Source of the DNA: Clostridia bacterium
GTDB lineage: Bacteria; Bacillota; Clostridia; Christensenellales; CAG-138
Length of the DNA: 64,000 bases
Direction: 5' to 3'
NCBI GenBank assembly: GCA_017619735.1
Contig: JAFZRT010000040.1
Coordinates: 1-64,000, forward strand
Positions 43,810 through 53,227 of the stretch are shown in pieces (positions within the stretch are counted from its first letter, which is position 1; the number at the start of each line of letters is the position of its first letter). Both the position numbers and the translations under genes were made by a program. The notes under the pieces are model-generated. The model was not told the origin of the DNA. It did no database searches and saw only the letters and a program-made list of their open reading frames with translations.

Positions 43810-46158
43810 TCAGTTGTTCTCCTCTTCGGTGGCGATGGCGGAGAGATCACCGAACAGGTTGGCAAGCGAAGTCGTGGAGGACTGTACAGGGGGAAGCTCA
43901 TAATCGGCATCCTCACGACGGCGCCTCTCGGGACGCTGCTCGCCGCGCTCACGGCGCTTCTCCTCACGCTGCTGAGCCTGCTGCTGGCGGTTCTGCTCCT
44001 CCTGGGCGCGCTTCTCTGCACGCTCGGCACGCTCACGCTCGCGCTCCTGCTTTTCCTTGGCGATCTCCTCTGCGATCTCGGGGTTTTCCTCAAGGATGAC
44101 TTCCTTGCGGCTGAGGCTGATGCGGCGCTGCTCGGGGTTGACCTCGAGGACCTTGCAGCGAACGATGTCGCCGACCTTGAGCTCATCCTCGACCTTGGTC
44201 ACGCGCCTGGGACCGACCTGGGAAATGTGGATCAGACCGTCGATCGTGGGCTCCAGAGCGACAAACGCGCCGAAGGTCACGATGCGGACTACCTTGCCCT
44301 CTACGATGGAACCGACGGGATACTTCTCGGCGGCCATGGTCCAGGGCTTGGGCTGCAGCTGCTTGTAGCCGAGGGAGACCCTCTGCTTCTCGGCGTCGAC
44401 GTTGAGGATGAGGACCTCGATCTCCTGACCGACCTTCAGGACCTCATTGACGTGCTTTACACGGCCCCAAGCGGCGTCGGTCACATGGACGAGACCGTCG
44501 ATGCCGCCGATGTCGACGAACGCGCCGAAATCGGTAAGACGGCGGACGATGCCCTTGACCTTCGCGCCGACCTCGAGCTCCGCCCACTTCTGGCGCTTTG
44601 CTTCTTCGGCCTCGGCGATGAGAACAGCCTTGCGGGAAGCGACGACGCGCTTCCTCTGCTTGTCGACCTCGATGATCTTGACCTTCATGGGCTGGCCGAC
44701 GAACTCATCGAGCTTCTCGATGTACTTGGTGGATACCTGGGATGCGGGGATGAATGCCCTGATGCCGTCGATGGTGGCGATCAGACCGCCCTTGACGACC
44801 TCTTTACCGACTGCCTCAACGACCTTGCCCTCGGACTCGGCGTCGGTAGAGAACTGCTCCCATACCTTCTTGCTCTCGACGTTCTTGCGGGAGAGCAGGA
44901 CGTTGCCTTCACCGTCGTTGACCTTGAGAACCTCAACCTCGATCGTATCGCCTACGGAAACAACGGTTGCAGGGTCAACATCGGGATCGCTGGAAAACTC
45001 GTCACGGGGAATAAAGCCGTCGGACTTGTATCCAATGTTAACACAAACCTCTCCATCGACGATCTGAACGACGGAACCGGTAAGTATCTGACCATTACGG
45101 ATGCGTACCAGCGTCTTTTCGAAAGCCTCCTCAAAGGTGGTTTCGCCCTCTTCAACGACGGGCTCCTCAGCAGCGACCTCGCTGACAGCGGCCTCAACGG
45201 CCTCTGCGGCCTCGGCGGCCTCTTCCACAACGGGCGCTACGGTTTCTGCGGCCACTTCGGCCACGGTCTCAGTGTTTTCGGCTGTGCAGGTTTCTTCTAC
45301 GTTAGCCTTATCCAGTTCGCTCATTCTTGTAATAACCTCCCTAATCAGCGAATCCGGTGTCGATGCACCGGCAACAACTCCTGCTATTATACCATTTATC
45401 TTGGAAATATCAATAGGAAAATCTTTTATATTTGCAATTCTTTTTACTATTTTGCACCGATTTGAGCAAATATCGGCCAGTTTTTGGGTGTTGGAGCTGT
45501 GTCTGTCGCCCAAAACAAGCATAACGTCACATTTGGCGCTGAGTTCCGCCGCTTCCTTCTGCCTTTCCTCGGTGGTGCTGCAGACGGTGTTGAACACCCT
45601 TGCGTCTGGGAAAAGCTCCGATACGGTGCGCTCTATGCGCTTGAACTCCGCAAGGTCGAATGTCGTCTGCGATACGAGGCAGATCTTCTCGTCCTCCCCG
45701 ACCTTCGCCTTCAGCGCGGCGGCGTCCTCCGCGCTCTTTACGAACAGCGCGCTGTTCCCGCAGTATCCGTTTATGCCCACCGTTTCCGGGTGGTCGGGAT
45801 TGCCGGATATCACGATCCTGCGGCCCTCGGAGTACTGCTCGCGGACTATGTTGTGGATCTTCTTCACGAACGGGCAGGTGCAGTCGATGAGCTCTATCCC
45901 GCGTTTGCCGCATTCCTCGTAGATGCGGGGAGGCACGCCGTGCGACCTTATCACGAGGGCGCAGCCGTCTGGCAGATCCCCGAGCGAGTCTATCGGGATC
46001 ACGCCCCTGTTTTCAAGGTCCTCCACGACCTCCCTGTTATGGATGAGCTCGCCGAAGGAGCAGACCCTCCCCCGCTTTTCCGCCTCGGAGAGCGCCATGT
46101 CGACGGCGCGTCTCACGCCGAAGCAGAAGCCCATGTTTTCGGCAAGTATCAGCTGCAT
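43810..46158 (-). CDS. ispH: Bifunctional IspH reductase / 30S ribosomal protein S1 fusion
   Basis: 782-residue fusion. Residues about 1-285 are 4-hydroxy-3-methylbut-2-enyl diphosphate reductase, the last MEP-pathway step, with its three [4Fe-4S] cysteines in GFCFGVRRA, CTCPFVKKIH and NTVCSTTEER. An Ala/Glu/Val-rich linker (about 300-350) leads to four S1 RNA-binding repeats (about 360-700), for example GSVVQIVDGEVCVNIGYKSD and GIVRRLTDFGAFVDIGGIDG. The tail is Arg/Gln-rich. This fusion is known from Clostridia. It is last in surE-baiN-cmk-plsC-ispH and overlaps plsC by 10 nt. Confidence 0.94.
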   Translation of the reverse strand: MQLILAENMGFCFGVRRAVDMALSEAEKRGRVCSFGELIHNREVVEDLENRGVIPIDSLGDLPDGCALVIRSHGVPPRIYEECGKRGIELIDCTCPFVKKIHNIVREQYSEGRRIVISGNPDHPETVGINGYCGNSALFVKSAEDAAALKAKVGEDEKICLVSQTTFDLAEFKRIERTVSELFPDARVFNTVCSTTEERQKEAAELSAKCDVMLVLGDRHSSNTQKLADICSNRCKIVKRIANIKDFPIDISKINGIIAGVVAGASTPDSLIREVITRMSELDKANVEETCTAENTETVAEVAAETVAPVVEEAAEAAEAVEAAVSEVAAEEPVVEEGETTFEEAFEKTLVRIRNGQILTGSVVQIVDGEVCVNIGYKSDGFIPRDEFSSDPDVDPATVVSVGDTIEVEVLKVNDGEGNVLLSRKNVESKKVWEQFSTDAESEGKVVEAVGKEVVKGGLIATIDGIRAFIPASQVSTKYIEKLDEFVGQPMKVKIIEVDKQRKRVVASRKAVLIAEAEEAKRQKWAELEVGAKVKGIVRRLTDFGAFVDIGGIDGLVHVTDAAWGRVKHVNEVLKVGQEIEVLILNVDAEKQRVSLGYKQLQPKPWTMAAEKYPVGSIVEGKVVRIVTFGAFVALEPTIDGLIHISQVGPRRVTKVEDELKVGDIVRCKVLEVNPEQRRISLSRKEVILEENPEIAEEIAKEKQERERERAERAEKRAQEEQNRQQQAQQREEKRRERGEQRPERRRREDADYELPPVQSSTTSLANLFGDLSAIATEEENN

Positions 46159-46748
46159 TTATCCTCCAGCTCCCTCTTCAGGGCGTTCATGGTGTTCCTC
46201 ATGCGCTGCATGAATATCACCTCGTTCTCGCGGCGGGAGACCTGCATGGAGGATTCGGAGGCGAATATCGGTTCGCCGACTATCATCCTGACCCGCTTTT
46301 TGCCGTAGCTGTCGTTCCTTATGTAGATAGGGACGACGGGCGCGCCGGAGCGCATGGCGATAAAGGCAGTGCCGAGCTCGAACTCGTCCATGCGGTCAGC
46401 GACCATGCGTCTGCCCTCCGGGAAAATGCCGAAGGCCTTGCCCTCGTCGAGCAGGCGGAGAGCGTTCTTCAGGGACTTAAGGTCCGCGGTGCCCCTGTCG
46501 ACGGGGAAAACGTAGGTGAGCTTGAAGAAGAGCCGGCCGAGCCTGGACTCGAAGAGCTCCTTTTTGGCCATGAAATGCACTATCCTGGACGATACGAGAG
46601 CGATCGCGATGGGATCGAGCAGATTGATATGGTTGCAGATGAATATCACCTTGCCCTTCGTGCCGAGGGCCTTTTTGTTCCCGTAAACCTTCGGCCGCAG
46701 GAAAAGCCACACGAGCGGCTTGAAGAGGCAGATAAGAATGTAGAGCAT
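46149..46748 (-). CDS. plsC: 1-acyl-sn-glycerol-3-phosphate acyltransferase
   Basis: Makes phosphatidic acid from lysophosphatidic acid at the membrane. 199 residues. HX4D motif in CNHINLLDPIAIA, FPVDRGTADLKSLKNAL, and FPEGRR for glycerol-phosphate binding. An N-terminal hydrophobic segment anchors it. It lies one base after cmk, in the cmk-plsC-ispH/S1 order common in Clostridia. Confidence 0.93.
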   Translation of the reverse strand: MLYILICLFKPLVWLFLRPKVYGNKKALGTKGKVIFICNHINLLDPIAIALVSSRIVHFMAKKELFESRLGRLFFKLTYVFPVDRGTADLKSLKNALRLLDEGKAFGIFPEGRRMVADRMDEFELGTAFIAMRSGAPVVPIYIRNDSYGKKRVRMIVGEPIFASESSMQVSRRENEVIFMQRMRNTMNALKRELEDKCS

Positions 46749-46749
46749 G

Positions 46750-47424
46750 TTAACCCCTTATATAGCGCATTACCGCTTCGATGGATCCTTCGATATCGAG
46801 ATAGGTCGTGTCGATCAGCACCGCGTCGGGCGCCTTCTTCAGCGGCATGCAGTCGCGGCCGGAATCGCGCTTGTCGCGCTCCGCCATCTCGACCAGAAGC
46901 TCGTTGAACGTCATGCCGCCGAGGGTCCCCTTTTCGGAGAGCTCCTTGTAGCGGCGAAGCGTGCGCGCGTCGGGCGAAGCGGTGACGAAGAACTTGTACT
47001 CCGCGTCGGGAAGCACGTACTGGCAGATATCCCTGCCGTCCATGGTGAGGGACGTGTTCTTCGCGAGCTTCTGCTGGAGCTCGACCATTTTGAAGCGCAC
47101 CGCGGGTATCGCGCTGACCTTCGACGCGGCGTTCGACACCTCCTGCGTGCGGATGAGGCCGGAGACGTCCTCGCCGTCGAGGAATACGTGCTGCACTCCG
47201 TCGATGAAGCCGAGCGTGACCTCCGTCCCGTCCAGTATCGCGCCGACCTTTTCGGCGTCGTCGGAGGGGATGCCGGCACGGATCGTCTTGAGCCCGATCG
47301 CGCGGTACATCGCGCCGGTGTCGACGTACACTATGCCGAGGCGCTTCGCGACTCCCTTTGCGACGGTGCTCTTGCCCGCGCCCGCGGGACCGTCGATAGC
47401 TATCGAATAGATCTTCTCTTCCAT
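46750..47424 (-). CDS. cmk: Cytidylate kinase
   Basis: Phosphorylates CMP and dCMP. 224 residues. P-loop AIDGPAGAGKSTVAKGVAKR, then YVDTGAMYRAIGL, RDICQYVLPDAEYKFFVTAS and the lid-region RYKELSEKG. Standard length. It follows baiN by 48 nt. Confidence 0.95.
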   Translation of the reverse strand: MEEKIYSIAIDGPAGAGKSTVAKGVAKRLGIVYVDTGAMYRAIGLKTIRAGIPSDDAEKVGAILDGTEVTLGFIDGVQHVFLDGEDVSGLIRTQEVSNAASKVSAIPAVRFKMVELQQKLAKNTSLTMDGRDICQYVLPDAEYKFFVTASPDARTLRRYKELSEKGTLGGMTFNELLVEMAERDKRDSGRDCMPLKKAPDAVLIDTTYLDIEGSIEAVMRYIRG

Positions 47425-47472
47425 GTTGCTGACCTCCCGCCCGAATCCGGGCGGCCTTTCATATCGTTTTCG

Positions 47473-48699
47473 TTATTGCTCCGCCGCGGCGCGTCCTGCC
47501 GCAGCGCCTGTCGAATACGCTATCTGCAGATTGAATCCGCCCGTATAGGCGTCCACGTCGATCACCTCTCCCGCGAAATACAGGCCGGGCACGAGCTTCG
47601 ACTCCATAGTGCCGGGATCGATCTCCTTCACGCTGACGCCGCCCCTCGTGATGATGGCCTCGTCGATGGGGGCCGTGTCCCTTACGGTCAGCGGTATCGC
47701 CTTCAGAGTCTCCACGAGGCGTTTGCGCTCGGCTTTGGTGAAGCTGTCGGTGGTCTTTTCCGGGTCTATGCCCGCCTCCATGAGCACGATGGGCACCATG
47801 CGCGAGGGCAGCAGGCCCATTATCGCGTTCTTCATCTGCCTGTGCTTGTTCTGCTCGAGATCCCGCATAACGCGCGCTTCGAGCGTCTGTTCGTCGAGCG
47901 CGGGCTTCATGTCGATAGAGAGCCGTACTCCCGCCGGGTCGTCCGCGATGCGGGCGCTTGCGCTCAATACGAGCGGGCCGCTGACGCCGGTATGCGTGAA
48001 CAGCATCTCGCCCAGCTCGGAGAAAAGCTGCTTTTTGCCCCTCGTCACGGTGAGCGTGACGTTCTTAAGCGAAAGGCCGGCGAGCTCGCCCGTCCAGCCC
48101 TCCTCGGTTACGAGGGATACGAGCGAGGGACGGAGCGCGGTGACGGTATGGCCGAACGACCTTGCGAAGGCGTAGCCGTCGCCCGTGGAGCCGGTCGAGG
48201 GATAGCTCATGCCGCCGGTCGCAACGATGACCGCGTCGAAAGCGGCCTCCGCGCCGCCGCGGAACCCGAGTATGAACTCCTCCCCTTCCTTCCTGACGCT
48301 CTGCACTCTGGAATCGAGGCGTATCGCGACGCCCTTCCTTGCGGCAAAGCTCTGCAGGGCGCGGATGACGTCGCTCGATCGGTCGCTCTCGGGGAATACC
48401 CTTCCTCCGCGTTCGACCTTCGTCCTGACGCCTTCGCCCTCGATCAGTTCGATTATGTCGTCGTTGAAAAAGCCGTCGAAGGCGCTGAAAAGGAAGCGCG
48501 GATTGCGCGGGATGTTCCTCATGAAGCCGTCCCTGTCCGCGATATTGGTGATGTTGCACCGGCCCTTCCCCGTGAGGTAGAGCTTTTTGCCCGTCTTCTC
48601 GTTCCTGTCGAAAACGGTGACGCTCGTGTCGGCCGTTTTCGCGAAGGCGGCCGCGATCATGCCCGCGGGGCCGGCGCCTATGACTGCTATCCTTTTCAT
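47473..48699 (-). CDS. NAD(P)/FAD-dependent oxidoreductase (HI0933/BaiN family)
   Basis: 408-residue flavoprotein. The ATG at 48699 (MKRIAVIGAGPAGM) begins directly with the dinucleotide-binding loop; a longer frame is rejected. GRCNITN and FFNDDIIELIEGEG are family-typical. The C-terminal TRGGVSVKEIDPGTMESK and GEVIDVDAYTGGFNLQ close the FAD site. BaiN in gut clostridia takes part in bile-acid 7-dehydroxylation, but this family is broad and the gene sits in a housekeeping operon, so that role should not be assumed. Confidence 0.9.
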   Translation of the reverse strand: MKRIAVIGAGPAGMIAAAFAKTADTSVTVFDRNEKTGKKLYLTGKGRCNITNIADRDGFMRNIPRNPRFLFSAFDGFFNDDIIELIEGEGVRTKVERGGRVFPESDRSSDVIRALQSFAARKGVAIRLDSRVQSVRKEGEEFILGFRGGAEAAFDAVIVATGGMSYPSTGSTGDGYAFARSFGHTVTALRPSLVSLVTEEGWTGELAGLSLKNVTLTVTRGKKQLFSELGEMLFTHTGVSGPLVLSASARIADDPAGVRLSIDMKPALDEQTLEARVMRDLEQNKHRQMKNAIMGLLPSRMVPIVLMEAGIDPEKTTDSFTKAERKRLVETLKAIPLTVRDTAPIDEAIITRGGVSVKEIDPGTMESKLVPGLYFAGEVIDVDAYTGGFNLQIAYSTGAAAGRAAAEQ

Positions 48700-48709
48700 A
48701 TCGGTTCTT

Positions 48710-49483
48710 TCAGTTGGTAAAGTCCTTTTCAAACAGGGCCTTCGCCCTGGCGAAACGCCTGTACTCGGTGATGTCGTAGGTGAGCGGCGTCACTACCGCG
48801 TAGCCGTCGCGCATCATCTTTTCGTCGGTGTCGTCGTCCTCCGCGCACTCGGTGAGCTTCACGCTCTGCATGCGGTACGCCGTGCGGCCGTTTTCGGGGA
48901 TCTCCGCATATTCGAGCAGATAGCTCTGCAGGCCTATCCTCGCGACCCTGACGCCCCTGTATTCCGTGCGCTTTTTGGAGGGGAGATTGACGCTCAAGAC
49001 CGTGTCGCCGTCCTCGAAGAAATCCATGAGACCGGGCAGCATTTCGGTGAAGAACGCCGCCGCCTCGTCCATGAACTCGGCATCGAAGGTGTCCTTCGAT
49101 ACGGCGATTGACGGTATCCCGAGCATGGCTCCCTCCATGGCGGCGGAGACAGTGCCCGAATAGAGCGCGTCCGTGCCGAGGTTCGGGGCGTGGTTGATGC
49201 CCGAAACGATCACGTCGGGGGCCGCGCCGAGATTGCCTATGCTGAGCCGCACGCAGTCGGCGGGCGTTCCCGTAATGGAGTATGCCGGGACGTCCTCCAG
49301 CCCGGGGAGCTTGACCTTATCGGCGTAGAGCGGCTTCCTTAGCGTCAGCCCGTGGCTCACGCAGCTCTGGTTCTCCGCAGGCGCGCCGATGAACAGCTCC
49401 TGCCCCGCCCTCTTCAGGGCGAGCGCGAGCTCCGAAAGCCCCTCGGCAAATATCCCGTCGTCATTTGTAAGCAGTATCCGCAT
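48710..49483 (-). CDS. surE: 5'/3'-nucleotidase SurE
   Basis: Metal-dependent survival-protein phosphatase for nucleoside monophosphates. 257 residues from the ATG at 49483, where MRILLTNDDGIFAEGL gives the catalytic DD pair; a longer frame is not conserved. Also GAPAENQSCVSHGLT and SGINHAPNLGTDALYSGTV. It is the first gene of its operon, with a clear promoter. Confidence 0.95.
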   Translation of the reverse strand: MRILLTNDDGIFAEGLSELALALKRAGQELFIGAPAENQSCVSHGLTLRKPLYADKVKLPGLEDVPAYSITGTPADCVRLSIGNLGAAPDVIVSGINHAPNLGTDALYSGTVSAAMEGAMLGIPSIAVSKDTFDAEFMDEAAAFFTEMLPGLMDFFEDGDTVLSVNLPSKKRTEYRGVRVARIGLQSYLLEYAEIPENGRTAYRMQSVKLTECAEDDDTDEKMMRDGYAVVTPLTYDITEYRRFARAKALFEKDFTN

Positions 49484-49519
49484 GGTTTCTCCTGATGGTG
49501 TTTGTCCGTTAACCTTAAT

Positions 49520-49548
49520 ATTATAGCAGATACTTCCGTTCAATTCAA
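49520..49548 (-). promoter_or_regulatory. Promoter of the surE operon
   Basis: TTGAAT (49548-49543), 17-bp spacer, TATAAT (49525-49520), minus strand. Confidence 0.85.
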
Positions 49549-49561
49549 TTCCGAAATAAGA

Positions 49562-49583
49562 AAAGCCCCGCATGAGCGGGGCT
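49562..49583 (-). terminator. Terminator of the oad operon
   Basis: AGCCCCGC / GCGGGGCT with a 4-nt loop and TTTTCTTA on the minus strand. Confidence 0.85.
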
Positions 49584-49597
49584 CGGGATATCGATCA

Positions 49598-51049
49598 TCA
49601 GAGGTTCTCGGTAAGGTCCTCGACGTAGAGCACCTTCACGCCGTTATCGGCGGGAGCGGGCTTCGCGGGCTCGGGAGCGGGCTTGGGCTCCTCCGCCTTT
49701 TCGGGCGCCTTGTCCCTGTTCTCGAAGAACTTCATGGCGACCTGGGGGAAGAGCGCGTAGCTCAATACGTCCTCTTCGGACTTGGCTATGCCCTTCAGCT
49801 CCTCGGTGTACTTATCGAGCTCCGGCTCGAGAAGATCCGCGGGGCGGCAGGTGATGACCTTTCCGTCCTCGCCGATGGCCTTGCGGCGGACTTCCTCGTT
49901 GACCTGACCGGGAAGGCGGCCGTATTCGCCGGCGAGAAGGCCCTTCGACTCCTTGGTGAACATCTTGTAGCGCTCGCCGGAAATGACGTTGAGCACCGCC
50001 TGGGAGCCGACGATCTGGCTCGTGGGGGTGACGAGGGGCGGATAGCCGAAATCCTCACGCACGCGGGGGATCTCCGCGAGCACGTCGTAGTATTTATCCT
50101 CCGCGTTGGCCTGCTTCAGCTGGGAGATGAGGTTCGACAGCATGCCGCCGGGCACCTGATACATGAGCGTATTCGTGTCGACGGAGAGCACCTTCGGATC
50201 GAGTATGCCCTCCTTCTTGAGCTTCGCCGCGACGGTGCGGAAATGCTTCGCCGCCTCGGCCATCTTGTTGAGATCGAGGCCGGTATCGCGATCGGTGCCC
50301 TTGAGAGTCGCAACGAGGGGCTCGGTCGCGGGCTGGCTCGTGCCGTTGCCGAGGGGCGAGAGCGCGGTGTCGACGATATCGACGCCCGCCTCGACCGCCT
50401 TCAGTATGGTCATGTCGCCGGTGCCGGTGGTGTTGTGGGTGTGCAGATGGATGGGAACGTCGACCTCCGCCTTCAGCCTCTTGACGAGGGAGTATGCCGA
50501 ATACGGCAGCAGCAGGTTCGCCATGTCCTTGATGCAGATGGAGTCGGCGCCCATCTGGACGAGCTCCTTGGCGAGCTTGACGAAATAGTCCTCCGAATGG
50601 ACGGGGCTGATGGTATAGCTGAGCGCGGGTTCGCACCAGCCGCCGTATTTCTTGGTGTACTTGATGGCGGCTTCGAGGTTGCGGACGTCGTTCAGCGCGT
50701 CGAATATCCTTATGACGTCGATGCCGTTCTCGATCGCCTTGCGGCAGAACTGCTCGACGACGTCGTCGGCGTAATGCTTGTAGCCCAGTATGTTCTGACC
50801 GCGGAACAGCATCTGGAGCTTGGTGTTGGGGAGCGCCTTCCTGAGCGTGCGCAGTCTCTCCCACGGATCCTCGTTGAGGAAGCGGAGGCACGCGTCGAAA
50901 GTCGCGCCGCCCCAGCATTCCAGAGACCAGTAGCCGATGGAATCGAGTATCTCGCAGGCGGGGAGCATATCCTCTATGCGCATCCTCGTCGCGGCCTGCG
51001 ACTGATGCGCGTCGCGCAGAATGGTATCGGTTATCAACAGTTTAGCCAT
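49598..51049 (-). CDS. oadA: Oxaloacetate decarboxylase alpha subunit (carboxyltransferase, no biotin domain)
   Basis: Transfers the carboxyl group of oxaloacetate to biotin. 483 residues. The DRE-TIM-like barrel starts ITDTILRDAHQSQAATRMR. Metal-binding histidines are in PIHLHTHNTTGTGD, and the conserved carboxylase domain continues to about 440. A Pro/Ala/Lys-rich tail (about 445-475) follows, but there is no C-terminal biotinyl domain; the carrier is the separate gene at 52259. An HMGL-type alpha subunit argues for oxaloacetate rather than methylmalonyl-CoA. It is last of four genes in the complex. Confidence 0.92.
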   Translation of the reverse strand: MAKLLITDTILRDAHQSQAATRMRIEDMLPACEILDSIGYWSLECWGGATFDACLRFLNEDPWERLRTLRKALPNTKLQMLFRGQNILGYKHYADDVVEQFCRKAIENGIDVIRIFDALNDVRNLEAAIKYTKKYGGWCEPALSYTISPVHSEDYFVKLAKELVQMGADSICIKDMANLLLPYSAYSLVKRLKAEVDVPIHLHTHNTTGTGDMTILKAVEAGVDIVDTALSPLGNGTSQPATEPLVATLKGTDRDTGLDLNKMAEAAKHFRTVAAKLKKEGILDPKVLSVDTNTLMYQVPGGMLSNLISQLKQANAEDKYYDVLAEIPRVREDFGYPPLVTPTSQIVGSQAVLNVISGERYKMFTKESKGLLAGEYGRLPGQVNEEVRRKAIGEDGKVITCRPADLLEPELDKYTEELKGIAKSEEDVLSYALFPQVAMKFFENRDKAPEKAEEPKPAPEPAKPAPADNGVKVLYVEDLTENL

Positions 51050-51064
51050 ATCGCAATTCCTTTC

Positions 51065-52243
51065 TTAATTGAACAGAGCGAGAAACACGCCCGCCGCGAT
51101 GGCGGAGCCGATGACGCCCGCTACGTTCGGACCCATGGCATGCATGAGCAGGAAGTTCGAGGGATTCTCCTTCTGACCGACGACCTGGGAAACGCGCGCC
51201 GCCATGGGGACGGCGGAGACGCCCGCGGAGCCGATGAGAGGATTGATCTTGCCCTTGGTGAGCCAGCACATGAGCTTGCCGAGCAGTATGCCGCCGGCGG
51301 TGCCGAACAGGAACGCCGAGATGCCCATGGCGAATATGCCGAGGGTATCGAGCCGCAGGAACATCTGTGCGGTCGCGGTCGCGCCGACGCTGATGCCCAG
51401 GAATATCGTGACGATGTTCATTAGCTCGTTCTGCGCCGTCTTGGAAAGGCGGTCGACGACGCCGCTCTCCCTAAGGAGATTGCCGAGCATGAGCATACCT
51501 ACGAGGCTCGCCGCGGAGGGCACGAGCAGCGCAGTGAATATCGTGACGACTATCGGGAACACGATCTTTTCCGTTTTGGAAACGGGACGCAGCTGCTGCA
51601 TGATTATACGGCGCTCCTTCCTTGTGGTGAGGAGCTTCATGACCGGGGGCTGTATGAGCGGGACCAGCGCCATGTAGGAATAGGCCGCGATGGCGATGGA
51701 GCCCAGGTATTCGGGAGCGAGCTTCGACGTGACGAATATCGCCGTGGGGCCGTCCGCGCCGCCGATAATACCGATGGACGCCGCGACTCCGTCGGTAAAG
51801 CCCAGAAGCTTCGCGCCGATGAAAGCAACGAAAATACCCACCTGCGCCGCCGCTCCGAGGAGCAGGCTCTTGGGGTTGGCGATCAGCGGGCCGAAATCCG
51901 TCATAGCGCCGACGCCCAGGAATATAAGGCAGGGGTATATGCCGAGCTTAACGCCCAGATACAGATAATCGATCAGGCCCGCGGCGGATGAGAACTCCTG
52001 CCAATGGACGTGCCCGCCCTCGAACAGCGCCGGATGATACATCCCCGCGCCGGGAAGGTTGGAAAGCAGCATACCGAAAGCGATCGGCAGAAGGAGCATC
52101 GGCTCGAACTTCTTGACGATGGCAAGGTACAGCAGCAGGCACGCGAGCGCGATCATTATCAGCGTAGTCCACCACTGGCTGTCGCCGGAGGTGAACAGCT
52201 GGTAAAAGCCCGACTGTTTCAAAAATGTCAGAATCGATTCCAT
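51065..52243 (-). CDS. oadB: Na+-translocating decarboxylase beta subunit
   Basis: Integral membrane subunit that decarboxylates carboxybiotin and exports Na+. 392 residues with roughly nine to eleven hydrophobic segments. The conserved ion-path signatures include [17 protein letters not shown] and [13 protein letters not shown]. The C-terminus contains a [20 protein letters not shown] segment. It lies between the biotin carrier and alpha genes. The substrate specificity is set by alpha, not by this subunit. Confidence 0.93.
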   Translation of the reverse strand: MESILTFLKQSGFYQLFTSGDSQWWTTLIMIALACLLLYLAIVKKFEPMLLLPIAFGMLLSNLPGAGMYHPALFEGGHVHWQEFSSAAGLIDYLYLGVKLGIYPCLIFLGVGAMTDFGPLIANPKSLLLGAAAQVGIFVAFIGAKLLGFTDGVAASIGIIGGADGPTAIFVTSKLAPEYLGSIAIAAYSYMALVPLIQPPVMKLLTTRKERRIIMQQLRPVSKTEKIVFPIVVTIFTALLVPSAASLVGMLMLGNLLRESGVVDRLSKTAQNELMNIVTIFLGISVGATATAQMFLRLDTLGIFAMGISAFLFGTAGGILLGKLMCWLTKGKINPLIGSAGVSAVPMAARVSQVVGQKENPSNFLLMHAMGPNVAGVIGSAIAAGVFLALFN

Positions 52244-52258
52244 GCAGATACGATATTA

Positions 52259-52600
52259 TTATTCGAAAGCGATGAGAACGTCGCCGGAGTTTACGTTCGA
52301 ACCCTTCTGAGTGTTGATATTGACTACGCGGCCGTCGTGGGGAGCGAGTATCTCGTTCTCCATCTTCATTGCCTCGAGAACGATCAGTACTTGTCCGCGC
52401 TTGAAGCTGTCGCCGACCTTGACGTTGATGCCGACTATGGTGCCGGGCATGGGCGCGCAGATGGTCTCCGCGGCGCCGCCGGGAGCGGGAGCGGCGGGCT
52501 TGGGTGCGGGCGCGGGAGCCGCGGGCTTGACTTCGCCCTTGAGTTCCTCGACCTCGACTTCATAAGAGGTGCCGTTGACATTGACTAAAAACTTACGCAT
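52259..52600 (-). CDS. Biotin carboxyl carrier subunit of the decarboxylase
   Basis: 113 residues from the ATG at 52600, after GGAGGTC. It has a short N-terminal segment (MRKFLVNVNGTSYEVEV), a Pro/Ala hinge (about 26-46) that lets the carrier swing, and a biotinyl domain with the biotinylation lysine (Lys79) in EAMKMEN. As a separate carrier it resembles MmdC/GcdC, although the alpha subunit here is OadA-like, a mixed arrangement. Confidence 0.92.
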   Translation of the reverse strand: MRKFLVNVNGTSYEVEVEELKGEVKPAAPAPAPKPAAPAPGGAAETICAPMPGTIVGINVKVGDSFKRGQVLIVLEAMKMENEILAPHDGRVVNINTQKGSNVNSGDVLIAFE

Positions 52601-52661
52601 ATTGACCTCCAAACGGCTTTATGCCGATGTATTACTGAATATGAATATGGGACGCGCCTTA

Positions 52662-53102
52662 TCAGGCGGCTTTGCGGATGGAAAGGATGCGGATGCCGGT
52701 GACGTCGGTGCCGAGCTCCGTCGCTATTGCGGCGGATATCACGGCGATAAGCTCGCGTCTGTCGGCGGCGGGGATCTCGCTTTCGGCTCCGACCCGCTTT
52801 ATCGAATGGATGCGGATGCCCTCCGGCTCCGTGCCCATGTATTCCGCGATGGCGGCGGAAACGGCGGCGACCGTCTCCCTGCGCTTCTCGCCGGTCAGGC
52901 GGGTCCCGGAGCTGTCGGCGAGCACGGGGCTGTGATGGTATTCGGGAAGCACGGTCTCATGATGGGTGCGGACGGACGGCTTCTCCCTCCTGACGAGCCG
53001 GACTATGAAGCTCATAAGGTAGATTATGCCGATGAGGCTCAAAAGGCCGAAGAACACGACCGAGAACCCCAGACCCAATACTGTCAACGAATCCTTAAGC
53101 AT
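52662..53102 (-). CDS. OadG-family small membrane subunit with duplicated C-terminal motif
   Basis: 146-residue membrane anchor of the decarboxylase. The ATG at 53102 follows AGGAGG. One transmembrane helix (about 8-35, LGLGFSVVFFGLLSLIGI) is typical of gamma/delta subunits. The cytosolic tail contains two copies of about 32 residues (73-104 and 115-146), both running (V/L)-AAVSAAIA-like helix, G-T, then GIRI-SI-(K/R). The duplication is unusual; it might bind partner subunits. First gene of the oad operon. Confidence 0.8.
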   Translation of the reverse strand: MLKDSLTVLGLGFSVVFFGLLSLIGIIYLMSFIVRLVRREKPSVRTHHETVLPEYHHSPVLADSSGTRLTGEKRRETVAAVSAAIAEYMGTEPEGIRIHSIKRVGAESEIPAADRRELIAVISAAIATELGTDVTGIRILSIRKAA

Positions 53103-53227
53103 TACGGAAACCTCCTGATAAACGACGAAAAACCGGGGCACAGTGTCTGCCTCAATCTTTCCCAATTTCCATTATTCGACGCGTATCCCTTTTCTCCTGC
53201 ACGGAAAGCGCGCCCAAACGGAATATA

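Noticed and set aside
47473-48699. Bile-acid dehydroxylation role for the BaiN-like flavoprotein.
   Set aside because: No other bai genes are near and the gene is in a housekeeping operon; only the broad HI0933 family is supported.
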